Source: an uncultured Azohydromonas sp. (GTDB lineage Bacteria; Pseudomonadota; Gammaproteobacteria; Burkholderiales; Burkholderiaceae_C). Taken from it: a stretch of 64,000 nt of DNA. The stretch covers positions 15,567 through 79,566 of the forward strand of contig NZ_CALAOH010000250.1 of the NCBI RefSeq assembly GCF_937926365.1. Direction: 5' to 3'. Each line of letters opens with the position of its first letter. Position 1 is the first letter of the stretch. A model generated the notes under the pieces. The model made no database searches, was not told where the DNA came from, and saw nothing but the letters and a program-made list of their open reading frames with translations. This document shows positions 35,289-43,884 of this stretch, piece after piece. The position numbers were made by a program, and so were the translations under genes.

Positions 35289-36332
35289 ATGAACGGCAAG
35301 AAGCTCTACATCTCCGACGTGACGCTGCGCGACGGCAGCCACGCCATCCGCCACCAGTACAGCGTGGCGCAGGCCGCGCAGATCGCCAAGGCGCTCGATG
35401 ACGCCAAGGTGGACTCCATCGAGGTCGCCCATGGCGACGGGCTGCAAGGCGGCAGCTTCAACTACGGCTTCGGCGCCCATACGGACCTGGAATGGATCGA
35501 GGCCGTGGCGAGTGTCGTCAAGCACGCGAAGATCGCCACGCTGCTGCTGCCGGGCATCGGCACCGTGCACGACCTCAAAGCCGCGTTTGACGCCGGCGCG
35601 CGCGTCGTGCGCGTGGCCACGCACTGCACCGAGGCCGACATCTCGAAGCAGCACATCGAGTACGCCCGCCACCTGGGCATGGAGGCCGTGGGCTTCCTGA
35701 TGATGAGCCACATGACCACGCCGCAGAAGCTCGCGGAGCAGGCCAAGCTCATGGAGAGCTACGGCGCCACCTGCTGCTACGTCGTGGACTCCGGCGGCGC
35801 CTTGGGCATGCAGGACGTGCGCGAGCGCTTCCGCGCCTTCAAGGACGTCTTGAAGCCCGAGACGCAGACGGGCATGCACGCGCACCACAACCTGAGCCTG
35901 GGCGTGGCCAACTCCATCGTCGCGGTGGAGGAAGGGTGCGACCGCATCGACGCCAGCCTGGCCGGCATGGGCGCTGGCGCGGGCAACGCGCCGCTGGAGG
36001 TGTTCATCGCCGCGGCGGAGCGCCTGGGCTGGAACCACGGCACGGACCTGATGCGGCTGATGGACGCGGCCGACGACATCGTGCGCCCGTTGCAGGACCG
36101 GCCGGTGCGCGTGGACCGCGAGACCCTGGCCCTGGGTTATGCCGGCGTGTACTCCAGCTTCCTGCGCCACTCGGAAGCCGCCGCGAAGAAGTACGGCATC
36201 AGCACCGTGGACATCCTGGTCGAGCTGGGCCGCCGGCGCATGGTCGGCGGGCAGGAGGACATGATCGTGGACGTGGCGCTGGACCTGCTCAAGAGACGGG
36301 ACGAGGAGCGCACCACCGCGCAAGCCGCCTAA
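35289..36332 (+). CDS. mhpE: 4-hydroxy-2-oxovalerate aldolase
   Basis: The 347-residue HMGL-like TIM-barrel enzyme cleaves 4-hydroxy-2-oxovalerate to pyruvate and acetaldehyde. It has the family start YISDVTLRDGSHAIRHQY with the metal-binding Asp. The later MHAHHNLSLGVANS segment carries the metal-binding His pair. The C-terminal part is the DmpG/MhpE communication domain. It follows mhpF with a GAAGGAGACC ribosome-binding site and is slightly longer than the E. coli protein. Confidence 0.95.
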   Translation: MNGKKLYISDVTLRDGSHAIRHQYSVAQAAQIAKALDDAKVDSIEVAHGDGLQGGSFNYGFGAHTDLEWIEAVASVVKHAKIATLLLPGIGTVHDLKAAFDAGARVVRVATHCTEADISKQHIEYARHLGMEAVGFLMMSHMTTPQKLAEQAKLMESYGATCCYVVDSGGALGMQDVRERFRAFKDVLKPETQTGMHAHHNLSLGVANSIVAVEEGCDRIDASLAGMGAGAGNAPLEVFIAAAERLGWNHGTDLMRLMDAADDIVRPLQDRPVRVDRETLALGYAGVYSSFLRHSEAAAKKYGISTVDILVELGRRRMVGGQEDMIVDVALDLLKRRDEERTTAQAA

Positions 36333-36366
36333 TGGCTTCCCCTATCCACGTTTTGAAAGACACGCC

Positions 36367-37230
36367 ATGAGCAACACCACCCTCACCGAGGCCTCCACCA
36401 GCCGTTTCGTCCGCATCCAGGAAGGCGACCTGGCGCTGCAGCTCCACTACAACGACTGCGGCAGCGGCGACGAGACCGTCGTCATGCTGCACGGCTCGGG
36501 CCCCGGCGCCAGCGGCTGGGCCAACTTCAACCGCAACATCGAGCCGCTGGTGGCGGCCGGCTACCGCGTCATCCTCATGGACTGCCCGGGCTGGAGCAAG
36601 AGCGACCCCATCGTGTGCACCGGCTCGCGCTCCGAGCTCAACGCCCGCGCCCTCAAGGGCCTGATGGACGCCATCGGGCTGGACAAGGCGCACCTGATCG
36701 GCAACTCCATGGGCGGGCACAGCGCCGTGGCCTTCGCGCTGGCCAACCCTGAGCGGGTAGGGAAACTCATCCTCATGGGCGGCGGCACCGGCGGCGTGAG
36801 CTCCTTCGTGCCCATGCCCACCGAGGGCATCAAGCTCATCGGGGCGCTGTACCGCCAGCCCACCATCGAGAACCTCAAGCGCATGATGAGCGTGTTCGTG
36901 TATGACACGAGCAGCCTCACGGAAGAGCTGTTCCAGGCCCGCCTGGACAACATGCTCACGCGCCGCGACCACCTGGAGAACTTCGTCAAGAGCGCCGAGG
37001 CGAATCCGAAGCAGTTCCCCGACGTGGGCCACCGGCTGGGCGAGATCAAGGCGCCTGCGCTGGTGATCTGGGGCCGCGACGACCGCTTCGTGCCGCTGGA
37101 CACGGGCCTGCGCCTGGTGGCGGGGCTGCAGAACGCCGAGCTGCACGTCTTCAGCCGCTGCGGCCACTGGGCGCAGTGGGAGCATGCTGACAAGTTCAAC
37201 CGCATGGTGCTGGACTTCCTGGCGCACTGA
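36367..37230 (+). CDS. mhpC: 2-hydroxy-6-oxononadienedioate hydrolase (C-C bond hydrolase)
   Basis: The 287-residue alpha/beta hydrolase has the oxyanion region LHGSGPGASGWANF, nucleophile Ser in IGNSMGGHS, acid Asp in WGRDDRFVPLD and His in CGHWAQWEH. These are the hallmarks of MhpC. It splits the ring-cleavage product into succinate and 2-hydroxypentadienoate, the substrate of mhpD. Here it comes last of the enzyme genes. A strong hairpin lies just downstream (37274-37308). Confidence 0.95.
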   Translation: MSNTTLTEASTSRFVRIQEGDLALQLHYNDCGSGDETVVMLHGSGPGASGWANFNRNIEPLVAAGYRVILMDCPGWSKSDPIVCTGSRSELNARALKGLMDAIGLDKAHLIGNSMGGHSAVAFALANPERVGKLILMGGGTGGVSSFVPMPTEGIKLIGALYRQPTIENLKRMMSVFVYDTSSLTEELFQARLDNMLTRRDHLENFVKSAEANPKQFPDVGHRLGEIKAPALVIWGRDDRFVPLDTGLRLVAGLQNAELHVFSRCGHWAQWEHADKFNRMVLDFLAH

Positions 37231-37273
37231 ACGGCAGCGAGTCACACTGCGCCTTTCCCTTCAATTCGCAAGT

Positions 37274-37308
37274 GCCATCGCGCCCAGGCCCTCCCTGGCA
37301 GCGATGGC
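37274..37308 (+). terminator. Hairpin after mhpC, possible attenuating terminator
   Basis: GCCATCGC (37274-37281) pairs with GCGATGGC (37301-37308). Inside it CCAGG (37284-37288) pairs with CCTGG (37294-37298) around a 5-base loop. A short T run follows about 10 bases later. It could end or dampen transcription between mhpC and the second Bug gene. Confidence 0.4.
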
Positions 37309-37337
37309 GCTGTCGTCGTTTTGCAGCAAACACGCCC

Positions 37338-38321
37338 ATGAGTTCGACAACGCTGCGCCGTCGCGGCGCCCTGGCGCTGCTGGCAAGCCTGCCGCTGCTG
37401 GCCGCTCGCGGCGCGCTGGCACAAGGCTACCCGTACCGCCCCATCCACCTCGTGGTGCCCTACGCGCCCGGCGCCGCGGCGGACCAGCTCGCCCGCGTGC
37501 TGGCCCGGCCGCTGGCTCAGGCGCTGGGGCAGCCGGTGGTGATCGACAACCGCGCCGGCGCCGGCGGCACGCTGGGCGCCGACATGGTTGCCAAGGCGAG
37601 CGCGGACGGCTACACGCTGCTGCTGGGTACCGACGCCACCCAGGCGACCAACCTCCATCTCACCCGCAAGTTTCCCTATGACCCGCTGCGGCACTTCACG
37701 CCGCTGGCGTCCGCGGCCTTCAACCCGATCGTGCTGCTGGTCCATCCCTCGCTGCCGGTGCACAGCCTGGCCGAGCTGATCCAGTACGCCAAGGCGCATC
37801 CGCGCGCGCTGAGCTACGGCAGCTCGGGGCTCGGCACGCCGCACCACCTGGCCGGCGAGCTGCTCAACGAGCGGGCCGGCATCGCCATGCTCCACGTGCC
37901 TTACAAGGGCGGCGCGCCGGCCATGTCGGACCTGCTGGGCGGCAGCATCAACGTGCTGTTCGCCAGCCTGGCCACCGCGCTGCCCCACATCCGCAACGGG
38001 CAGGTGCGGGCGCTGGCCGTGACGCAGGCCCAGCGCCTCAGCGGCCTGCCCCAGGTGCCGACCATCGCCGAAACGCTGCCCGGCTACGTGCTCGCGGGCT
38101 GGCTGGGCTTCTTCGCGCCGGCCGGGCTGCCCGCGCCGATCCAGGCCCGGCTCCATACCGAGATCAACAAGGCCCTGGCGGACGAGACCGTGCGCTCGGC
38201 CCTGGAGCAGGCCGGCCTGGTGCCCTCGGGCGGCACGCCGCAGGCGCTGGCCGAGCTGGTGCGCGAGGAGCTCGCCACGCGGGGCCGGCTGGTCAAGGCC
38301 GCGGGTATCGAACCGGAATAG
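37338..38321 (+). CDS. Second Bug/TctC-type periplasmic binding protein after the mhp genes
   Basis: The 327-residue protein has an N-terminal RRRGALALLASLPLLAARG signal with an Arg-rich start and possible cleavage after ALA. It shows the Bug motifs YPYRPIHLVVPYAPGA and LLLGTDATQATNLH. The family binds carboxylate ligands in the periplasm. It is separated from mhpC by a hairpin-containing 107-base gap and converges with a porin gene. It is not closely similar to the Bug protein inside the mhp operon, so the two may bind different ligands. No TctA/TctB partner is visible. Confidence 0.87.
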   Translation: MSSTTLRRRGALALLASLPLLAARGALAQGYPYRPIHLVVPYAPGAAADQLARVLARPLAQALGQPVVIDNRAGAGGTLGADMVAKASADGYTLLLGTDATQATNLHLTRKFPYDPLRHFTPLASAAFNPIVLLVHPSLPVHSLAELIQYAKAHPRALSYGSSGLGTPHHLAGELLNERAGIAMLHVPYKGGAPAMSDLLGGSINVLFASLATALPHIRNGQVRALAVTQAQRLSGLPQVPTIAETLPGYVLAGWLGFFAPAGLPAPIQARLHTEINKALADETVRSALEQAGLVPSGGTPQALAELVREELATRGRLVKAAGIEPE

Positions 38322-38328
38322 GCGCACG

Positions 38329-38362
38329 AAAAAGCGGCGCTGGTGACCCACACCAGCGCCGC
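38329..38362 (-). terminator. Rho-independent terminator of the porin gene
   Basis: A perfect 12-base stem (38334-38345 with 38351-38362) closes a 5-base loop. On the minus strand it is followed by TTTTT (38333-38329). It lies about 50 bases past the porin stop. It may also stop rightward transcription from the Bug gene, less efficiently because the T tract is on one side only. Confidence 0.8.
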
Positions 38363-38411
38363 AAGCCGCCGCGCCACTCAAGCAGCGGCCTCCCCGGAGA
38401 TCAGGCCCGCG

Positions 38412-39524
38412 TCAGAACACGTGCCGCACCCCCACCCCCAGCGAGCTGGCCGAGCCGCCGGCGGGCAGCGTGTTGCCGGGGCCGAAGATGCCGTACAGCG
38501 CCGTGGTGGCACGGCCGTTGTAGCCGCCGTTGTCGTCCTCGATGCGGGCGTAGCGCAGGTACACGTCCGTGCGCTTGGACAGCCGGTAGTTCATGCCGAC
38601 GTTGAGGTAGGTGTTGCGGCCCTCGGCCTTGGCCGCGCCGGTGGCGTAGGCCAGGCCGTTGTCCTCCACCCGCGCCACCTGCGCCACGGCGCTCCAGGCG
38701 GTGCCGATGGGCACCTTCACGCCCAGCGCCAGGCCGCGCGTCTTGGGCGTGGCGCCGCCGACCAGCTCGTTGCGGTGCTCCCAGAAGTTGCCGCCCAGCA
38801 CGTAGCCGCCCAGCTTGTAGGTCGCACCGACGTTGAAGGCCTTCTGGTCCACGTCTCCTGCGGCCGTCGCCTGCCCGCCCTGGTGGTAGGCCACCGTGGC
38901 GTCCAGCCCACCGCCCTGGTAGCGCAGCAGGCCCCCGACGTTGCGCTTCATCGTGCCGGCCGCCACCCAGGGCGTGGCCACGCCGGGCGCGGTGGCGGCG
39001 CGCTCGCCCGCGGCCACGGCCACCATGGCGCTGAAGCCGCCGAAGGACGGCGTCCAGTAGCTCACCTGGTTGTCCTGGCGGCTCTGGTCGCCGTTGGAGA
39101 CGTACATCGACAGCACCGGCGAGAAGGCCGAGAAGGGATCGACGTCGCTGAACACCATCGAGTAATGGATGGGCGCGTACTGCCGCCCCAGCCGGATCTC
39201 GCCGGCGCGCGGCGAGTACAGCGACACGTAGGCCTGGCGCCCGAACAGCCGCCCGCCCTGCAGCGAGGTCCCGGTGTCGATGGACAGGCCGCTTTCCAGC
39301 ACGAAGCCCGCCTTGAGCCCGTCGCCCAGGTCTTCCGAGCCGCGGATGCCCCAGCGCGAGGGCTGCATGCCGCCGTTGGACAGCCGGGCCATCGAGCCGC
39401 GACCGGAGATGCGGGTGGATTCCACGTACGCGTCGGCAATGCCGTAGAGCGTGACGTTGCTTTGCGCGATCGCGCCGCCGGCGCAGGCCGCGAGCATGGC
39501 GGCGGTGATGCAGGTCTTGTTCAC
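38412..39524 (-). CDS. Outer-membrane porin (Burkholderiales general porin type)
   Basis: The 370-residue protein has a signal peptide ending in GGAIA, then QSNVTLYGIADAYV, the standard first strand of trimeric Gram-negative porins of this order. The body is amphipathic strands, and the protein ends in VRHVF with the C-terminal Phe used for outer-membrane insertion. Loop 3 candidates contain FSDVDPFSAF. It converges with the second Bug gene and has its own terminator. It probably admits the aromatic acid used by the mhp pathway, taking the place of a dedicated uptake gene such as mhpT at the outer membrane; that link is inferred from position. Confidence 0.92.
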   Translation of the reverse strand: MNKTCITAAMLAACAGGAIAQSNVTLYGIADAYVESTRISGRGSMARLSNGGMQPSRWGIRGSEDLGDGLKAGFVLESGLSIDTGTSLQGGRLFGRQAYVSLYSPRAGEIRLGRQYAPIHYSMVFSDVDPFSAFSPVLSMYVSNGDQSRQDNQVSYWTPSFGGFSAMVAVAAGERAATAPGVATPWVAAGTMKRNVGGLLRYQGGGLDATVAYHQGGQATAAGDVDQKAFNVGATYKLGGYVLGGNFWEHRNELVGGATPKTRGLALGVKVPIGTAWSAVAQVARVEDNGLAYATGAAKAEGRNTYLNVGMNYRLSKRTDVYLRYARIEDDNGGYNGRATTALYGIFGPGNTLPAGGSASSLGVGVRHVF

Positions 39525-39656
39525 TGGATGTCTCCTTGCGGTTGAGGCGGGCCCGTTCGGATGCAGGCCCTTGAAGGCAAGGCTCCGCCCGGCCGGGCGC
39601 CAAGCCCGGCATCGGCAAAGCCTCGGAAAGCGAAGCGCCGCGCGCGGCGCGCGCGG

Positions 39657-40097
39657 TCAGCGGCCGGGCACCACCGTGCAGACGGCCGTGGCGGTGGCGA
39701 TGAGCTGGCCCTCCTGCAGCAGCTCGCCCACCACGTGGCAGACCCCGCGGCCGCGGCGCACCAGCCGCGAGCGGCCCTGCAGCGCACCGGCGCGCGCGGG
39801 TTTCAGGAAGGACAGGTTCAGGTTGAGCGTGGCGCAGTGCTCGCCCGGCGCCAGCGTGGCGGTGACGAGGAAGGCCGTCACGTCGTCCAGCATCGCGCCC
39901 AGCACGCCGCCCTGCACCTGGCCGGCCGGGTTCAGGAAGCCCTCGCCGGCGTGGTAGTCGGATTCGAGCGTGCCGGCCTCCAGGTCCACGGCCGTGATGC
40001 GCCCGCCCAGCGTGGTGCTCACGGGCGGCGGCGCCAGCTCGCCGCGGCGCACGCGCGCGAAGTAGCCGTCGGCGGCGGGAGTGGTGTCAGCAGCCAT
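39657..40097 (-). CDS. PaaI-type hotdog thioesterase
   Basis: The 146-residue protein has the hotdog fold with the PaaI-like core NPAGQVQGGVLGAMLDDVTAF, quoted in part here as QGGVLGAMLDD, which includes the catalytic Asp. It would hydrolyse acyl- or aryl-CoA thioesters, releasing trapped CoA. It is the last gene of the 12.6-kb leftward catabolic operon and overlaps the crotonase stop by 11 bases. The substrate cannot be read from sequence. Confidence 0.82.
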   Translation of the reverse strand: MAADTTPAADGYFARVRRGELAPPPVSTTLGGRITAVDLEAGTLESDYHAGEGFLNPAGQVQGGVLGAMLDDVTAFLVTATLAPGEHCATLNLNLSFLKPARAGALQGRSRLVRRGRGVCHVVGELLQEGQLIATATAVCTVVPGR

Positions 40098-40866
40098 GGA
40101 ACTCGGGCTTTCGTTTCTGCACGCGCGCGGCGATGCCCTCGCGCTGGTCCTGCGAGGCGTCGGCCTGCGCGATGTCGCGCCGCAGCTCGGCGGCGTCCAG
40201 CGTGCCGGCGGCGATGCGGTTGAGGTGCTTCTTCATGCCCAGCAGCGCCAGCGGCGCCATGCCGGCCAGGTGTTCACTGAAATCGTCCACCGCCGGCGCC
40301 AGCGCACCGGCCTCGACCACCCGGTCCAGGAAGCCGCATTCCAGCATCTGCCGGGCATCCAGCGTCTCGGCCGCCAGCAGCACGCGCCGGGCCACGCGCA
40401 GGCCCAGCTGCCGCACGTAGCGCTCCATGCCGCCGCGATAGAACAGGATGCCGATCTGCGCCGCCGGCACGAACATGCGCGCCTCGGCCACGCCGATGCG
40501 GAAGTCGCAGGCCAGCGCCAGGTCGGTGGCGCCGCCGTGGAAGCCGCCGTTGATGGCCGCGATCGTGACCGGCCTCGCCTGCTCGATCTCGCCGGCCAGG
40601 GCCTCGAAGGACTCGCCGGCCGCGGCCACCGCCCCGCGCTCGGCCGCCTGCGCCAGGTTGAAGCCGCTGCAGAAATGCCGCCCCTGCCCGCGCAGGCGCA
40701 GCACCAGCACGCCGGGCGCGGCGTTGACCTCGCGCAGTTGCGAGCGCAACAGCTCCAGGTCCTCCAGCTCCAGCCGGTTGCCGACCTCGGGCCGGCGCAG
40801 CGTGATGGTGGCGATGCGGCCCTTGATCGCCAGCTCGGGCGGCAGCCCGGTGGGTGAATGGCTCAT
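40087..40866 (-). CDS. Crotonase-family protein lacking the first catalytic Glu
   Basis: The 259-residue enoyl-CoA hydratase/isomerase-like protein keeps the oxyanion-hole segments (HFCSGFNLAQ and INGGFHGGATDLALACD). The stretch that supplies the first catalytic Glu of classical hydratases (FGxPE) reads FVPAA, so that Glu is missing. It may be an isomerase, a C-C lyase or a hydrolase rather than a hydratase. The ATG at 40866 follows the RraA-like gene by 10 bases. It belongs to the operon that starts at the ADP-forming CoA ligase. Confidence 0.78.
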   Translation of the reverse strand: MSHSPTGLPPELAIKGRIATITLRRPEVGNRLELEDLELLRSQLREVNAAPGVLVLRLRGQGRHFCSGFNLAQAAERGAVAAAGESFEALAGEIEQARPVTIAAINGGFHGGATDLALACDFRIGVAEARMFVPAAQIGILFYRGGMERYVRQLGLRVARRVLLAAETLDARQMLECGFLDRVVEAGALAPAVDDFSEHLAGMAPLALLGMKKHLNRIAAGTLDAAELRRDIAQADASQDQREGIAARVQKRKPEFHGC

Positions 40867-40876
40867 GGCGTCCTCC

Positions 40877-41542
40877 TCACCGGAACCCGTAGACCTGCAT
40901 GGTGCTTTCGCCCGCACGCAGCCGCTCCAGGATCGCGGCCTCGTCGGCCTCGCGCCGGCGCGAGCGATCCACCACCTCGGCGGCACGCTCGCGCGGCAGC
41001 GCGCACACGCCGTCGCCGTCGGCCACCACCAGGTCCCCGGCGCTGACCACCACGTCGCCGATGAGCAGCGGCGCGCCGATCCAGCCGATGGCACCGTAGT
41101 CCTTGCCCGTGCCGCGGATGCACAGGCCGCGCGCGAACACCGGGAAGCCGATCTGCTCCAGCAGCACGCCGTCGCGCACGCAGCCGTCGATCACCAGCCC
41201 GGCCAGGCCGCGCGCCTGGGCCATGGTGCTCATGATCTCGCCCCAGTAGCCGTGCTCGAAGGCGCCGCTGGTGTGCACCACCAGCACGTCGCCCGGCCGG
41301 GCCACGGCCAGCGCGCGGTGCAGCCACAGGTTGTCGCCCGGCGGCGAATGCACCGTCAGCGCCGGCCCGCAGGCGCGCATCGCGCGCCCCACGGGCTTGA
41401 GCGCCGAGGGCAGCGCGCCGATCTTGCCGCCGGCCTCGTGCAGCGTGGCCGTGGGCAGTTCGCGGGCGGCGGCCACCACGGCCGGGGCAACGCGCTCGAA
41501 GTCCAGCCGCGTCGTGCTCGCGGCATCGTGTTCACGGGCCAT
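40877..41542 (-). CDS. RraA/HMG-aldolase-fold protein, copy 1
   Basis: The 221-residue protein belongs to the RraA-like family that includes class II pyruvate aldolases such as LigK/ProA/GalC. It keeps the Arg-Asp pair (DGCVRDG) used for metal and pyruvate binding. The preceding Gly-rich loop (AFEHGYWGEIMSTMAQ) is also present. In 4,5-cleavage pathways this enzyme splits 4-carboxy-4-hydroxy-2-oxoadipate into pyruvate and oxaloacetate. It is the most divergent of three tandem copies. The ATG at 41542 is 5 bases after the stop of copy 2. Confidence 0.8.
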   Translation of the reverse strand: MAREHDAASTTRLDFERVAPAVVAAARELPTATLHEAGGKIGALPSALKPVGRAMRACGPALTVHSPPGDNLWLHRALAVARPGDVLVVHTSGAFEHGYWGEIMSTMAQARGLAGLVIDGCVRDGVLLEQIGFPVFARGLCIRGTGKDYGAIGWIGAPLLIGDVVVSAGDLVVADGDGVCALPRERAAEVVDRSRRREADEAAILERLRAGESTMQVYGFR

Positions 41543-41547
41543 GGCGC

Positions 41548-42201
41548 TCACACCTTCGTCTGCAGCTGGTGGTACTTGAACTGGCGCCGCGCCTCGTCCA
41601 GACGCATGCCGCCGCGCACGGCCTCGCGGATGGCCTCCTCGGCCCGCTCGATGCCCTCGGCCGTGTCCAGCACGCGGTCCTCGAAGTCCTTCGGGATCAC
41701 GACCACGCCGTCGGCGTCGCCGCGCAGCAGGTCGCCCGGGGCCACGCGCACGTCGCCGATGTTGACCGGCACGCCGGTGGCTTCCACCTGCACGCGGTCC
41801 TTGCCGGTGCGCATCCAGTGGTCCTTGGCGAACACCGGGTAGCCCAGCTTCAGGCACATCGCCACGTCGCGGCACACGCCGTCGATGACGGTGCCGGCGA
41901 TGCCGCGGCGGTGCGCGATCTCGGTGAGGATGTCGCCCCAGACGGTGGCGTTGTCGCGCCCGCCGTTGTCCAGCACCACCACGCTGCCCGGGGGCACGTC
42001 GTCGATGTAGTCGCCCACCGTGCCGGCCGGGTTGCCGGCCGGGCCGTACAGCAGCGTCCAGGCGCGCCCGGCCATGCGGAAGCCGTTGTCGCGCGGCTTG
42101 ATGCGGTAGCACTGGCCGTTGAGGCCGAGCTTGTCGAGCGCGTCGCTCAGCGTGGCGGTGTCCAGGCGCGCGGCGCGCGCGACGTTCTTGTCCTGTTCCA
42201 T
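41548..42201 (-). CDS. RraA/HMG-aldolase-fold protein, copy 2
   Basis: The 217-residue protein starts with the ATLSDALDKLGL segment typical of this family and keeps the catalytic Arg-Asp (DGVCRDV) and the NGGRDNATVWGDIL loop. It could be a pyruvate-releasing aldolase or an oxaloacetate decarboxylase acting after LigB/LigJ-type steps encoded in this cluster. It may also form mixed trimers with its neighbours, since the family is trimeric or hexameric. It is 5 bases downstream of copy 3. Confidence 0.8.
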   Translation of the reverse strand: MEQDKNVARAARLDTATLSDALDKLGLNGQCYRIKPRDNGFRMAGRAWTLLYGPAGNPAGTVGDYIDDVPPGSVVVLDNGGRDNATVWGDILTEIAHRRGIAGTVIDGVCRDVAMCLKLGYPVFAKDHWMRTGKDRVQVEATGVPVNIGDVRVAPGDLLRGDADGVVVIPKDFEDRVLDTAEGIERAEEAIREAVRGGMRLDEARRQFKYHQLQTKV

Positions 42202-42206
42202 GGTGT

Positions 42207-42863
42207 TCAGTCCTTGAGCATGTGTTCGTAGTTGCCGCCCATGACCTGGCCGATGGGCGTGCCGGCGGCGATGGCCTTGGCCATGGCGGCCTCCTTGGCG
42301 ACGATGGTTTCCGCCGTTTCGAGCACACGCTCGATGTCGCGCGCGGCGATGAAGATGACGGCGCTCTGGTCCGCGAGCACGTAGTCGCCGGGCGTGACCT
42401 CGACGCTGCCGACCTGCACCGGCACCTGCGTGCCGAGCTCGACCACGCGGCCGCGCGCGGTCAGCGCGGTGAGGCTGCAGCTGAAGATGGGGAACTCGTA
42501 GGCGACGGCCTCGTCCACGTCGCGCAGCGGGCCGTCGGCGATCACGCCGGCCACGCCGCGCACCTTGGCGCCCAGCGTCAGCAGCCCGCCCCAGCAGCCC
42601 GCCTCGATGCCGCTGCGCTGCTCGACGACGATGATGTCGTCGGGCCCCGCGGCCTCGATGGCGGTGCAGCCGAGGTGGCGCGGCGGCCCGGGCGGCGGCG
42701 TGCCGGGGCCGACCTTCATGGTCACGGCCTGGCCGGCGATGCGCCCGCGCCCCGAGCGTTGCGGCAGCCCGGTGACGGCGCCGGGCAGGCCCAGCTTGTC
42801 CAGGGCGTCGGATACCGCGCAGGCATCGAGCCGGCGCAGGCGTTGCACGTAGGGATTGCTCAT
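42207..42863 (-). CDS. RraA/HMG-aldolase-fold protein, copy 3
   Basis: The 218-residue protein shares the ACAVSDALDKLGLPG start with copy 2 and has the catalytic Arg-Asp (DGPLRDV). The QRSGIEAGCWGGLLTLGA loop aligns with that of the other two. The C-terminal tail ending YEHMLKD is similar to tails of LigK-type aldolases. Of the three it looks closest to a classical 4-carboxy-4-hydroxy-2-oxoadipate aldolase, but I cannot rank them safely without alignment. It is 8 bases downstream of the extradiol dioxygenase gene. Confidence 0.8.
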   Translation of the reverse strand: MSNPYVQRLRRLDACAVSDALDKLGLPGAVTGLPQRSGRGRIAGQAVTMKVGPGTPPPGPPRHLGCTAIEAAGPDDIIVVEQRSGIEAGCWGGLLTLGAKVRGVAGVIADGPLRDVDEAVAYEFPIFSCSLTALTARGRVVELGTQVPVQVGSVEVTPGDYVLADQSAVIFIAARDIERVLETAETIVAKEAAMAKAIAAGTPIGQVMGGNYEHMLKD

Positions 42864-42871
42864 GGTGGTTC

Positions 42872-43870
42872 TCAGTCCAGGGTGCGCCAGGCGGCGAAGC
42901 ACAGTCCGGTGCCGGTGAGCGCGGGGCTGCGGTAGCCCGGCACGTAGGACACCCATTCCAGGTCCAGCTCCTTCACGGCCTCGGCGGCGATGAGCCAGTT
43001 GCGGATCTCGGAGCTGCCGGCCTGCAGCTGCTTGGGGTCCAGGCCGGCGAGCCACTGCATGTCCTTCTCGCGCAGCGCCTGGATGATTCCGTGGTCCAGC
43101 TCCTCGTCCACCACGAAGTGGCTCAGGCCGCCGGAGGCCAGCACGCCCACGCGCAGGTCCTCGGGGTAGGCCTGGACCAGCTCGCGCAGCGCCGCGCCGA
43201 GCTGGATGCAGCGCCGCGGCGTGGGCTGGTTGGGCGGATCGAAGGTGTTGACGATCACCGGGATCACCGGCAGCTCGGTGCCCTGCAGGAACCAGCGGTG
43301 GATGAAGCTGAAGGCGTGGCCCTCGTACTGGCCGCGCTCCAGCCCGTCCATGGCGGTGATGTCGAAGTCGCGGTCGCAGAGCTGGCGGATGAGCCACTCG
43401 GCCATGTCGGCCTTGACCGGATAGTCGCGGTCGGCCCCGGGTTCCTGCCGCGCCATGCGCGCTTGCTTGTACCAGCCGTCGCCGGGCGAGAGCTCGGCCT
43501 TGGCGTTGCGGATGGTGGCGCCGTAGTAGATGGCGAAGGCCGGGTTGTTGGTGGTGCGGAACAGCTCGTGCTGGTCGTCCCCGACCACCAGCAGCACGTC
43601 CAGCCGGGCCGCCTGGATGCGGCGGCGCAGTTCGGCCATCGCCTCCTGCGTCTCGTCGAAGCGGCGGCCCATCTCTTCGGGCGTCACCATCGACTCGGCC
43701 TGCGCCGGCGCCTGGGCCAGCAGCGCCTCGTAGTTCGTGCGCTCGCCGGCGCGGTCGTAGTAGTGGGGGTTCTTCGGATCGACCTCGCGGAAGCCGTGCT
43801 GCCAGTCCTCGCGCTGCGAGGCCAGCATGATGCTGTGCGAGGAGCCGAAGGCGGCAACGATTCGGGCCAT
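42872..43870 (-). CDS. LigB-type class III extradiol ring-cleavage dioxygenase
   Basis: The 332-residue protein resembles the catalytic subunit of protocatechuate 4,5-dioxygenase and gallate dioxygenase. Features are the start FGSSHSIMLASQREDW with an iron-ligand His, the VVGDDQHELF segment, and the late ASGGLSHFVVDEELDH His pair. It lacks a fused LigA-like domain, and no small LigA gene is adjacent. It should open a catechol-type ring next to the hydroxyls. Together with the LigJ-like hydratase at 53758-54759 and the RraA-fold genes it implies a 4,5-cleavage route to pyruvate and oxaloacetate. Confidence 0.84.
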   Translation of the reverse strand: MARIVAAFGSSHSIMLASQREDWQHGFREVDPKNPHYYDRAGERTNYEALLAQAPAQAESMVTPEEMGRRFDETQEAMAELRRRIQAARLDVLLVVGDDQHELFRTTNNPAFAIYYGATIRNAKAELSPGDGWYKQARMARQEPGADRDYPVKADMAEWLIRQLCDRDFDITAMDGLERGQYEGHAFSFIHRWFLQGTELPVIPVIVNTFDPPNQPTPRRCIQLGAALRELVQAYPEDLRVGVLASGGLSHFVVDEELDHGIIQALREKDMQWLAGLDPKQLQAGSSEIRNWLIAAEAVKELDLEWVSYVPGYRSPALTGTGLCFAAWRTLD

Positions 43871-43884
43871 GACGGGTTCCTGTC

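Noticed and set aside
39635..39650. A perfect 16-base GC palindrome after the thioesterase gene as a terminator
   Set aside because: It has no T tract and consists of CG repeats that arise readily in this base composition.
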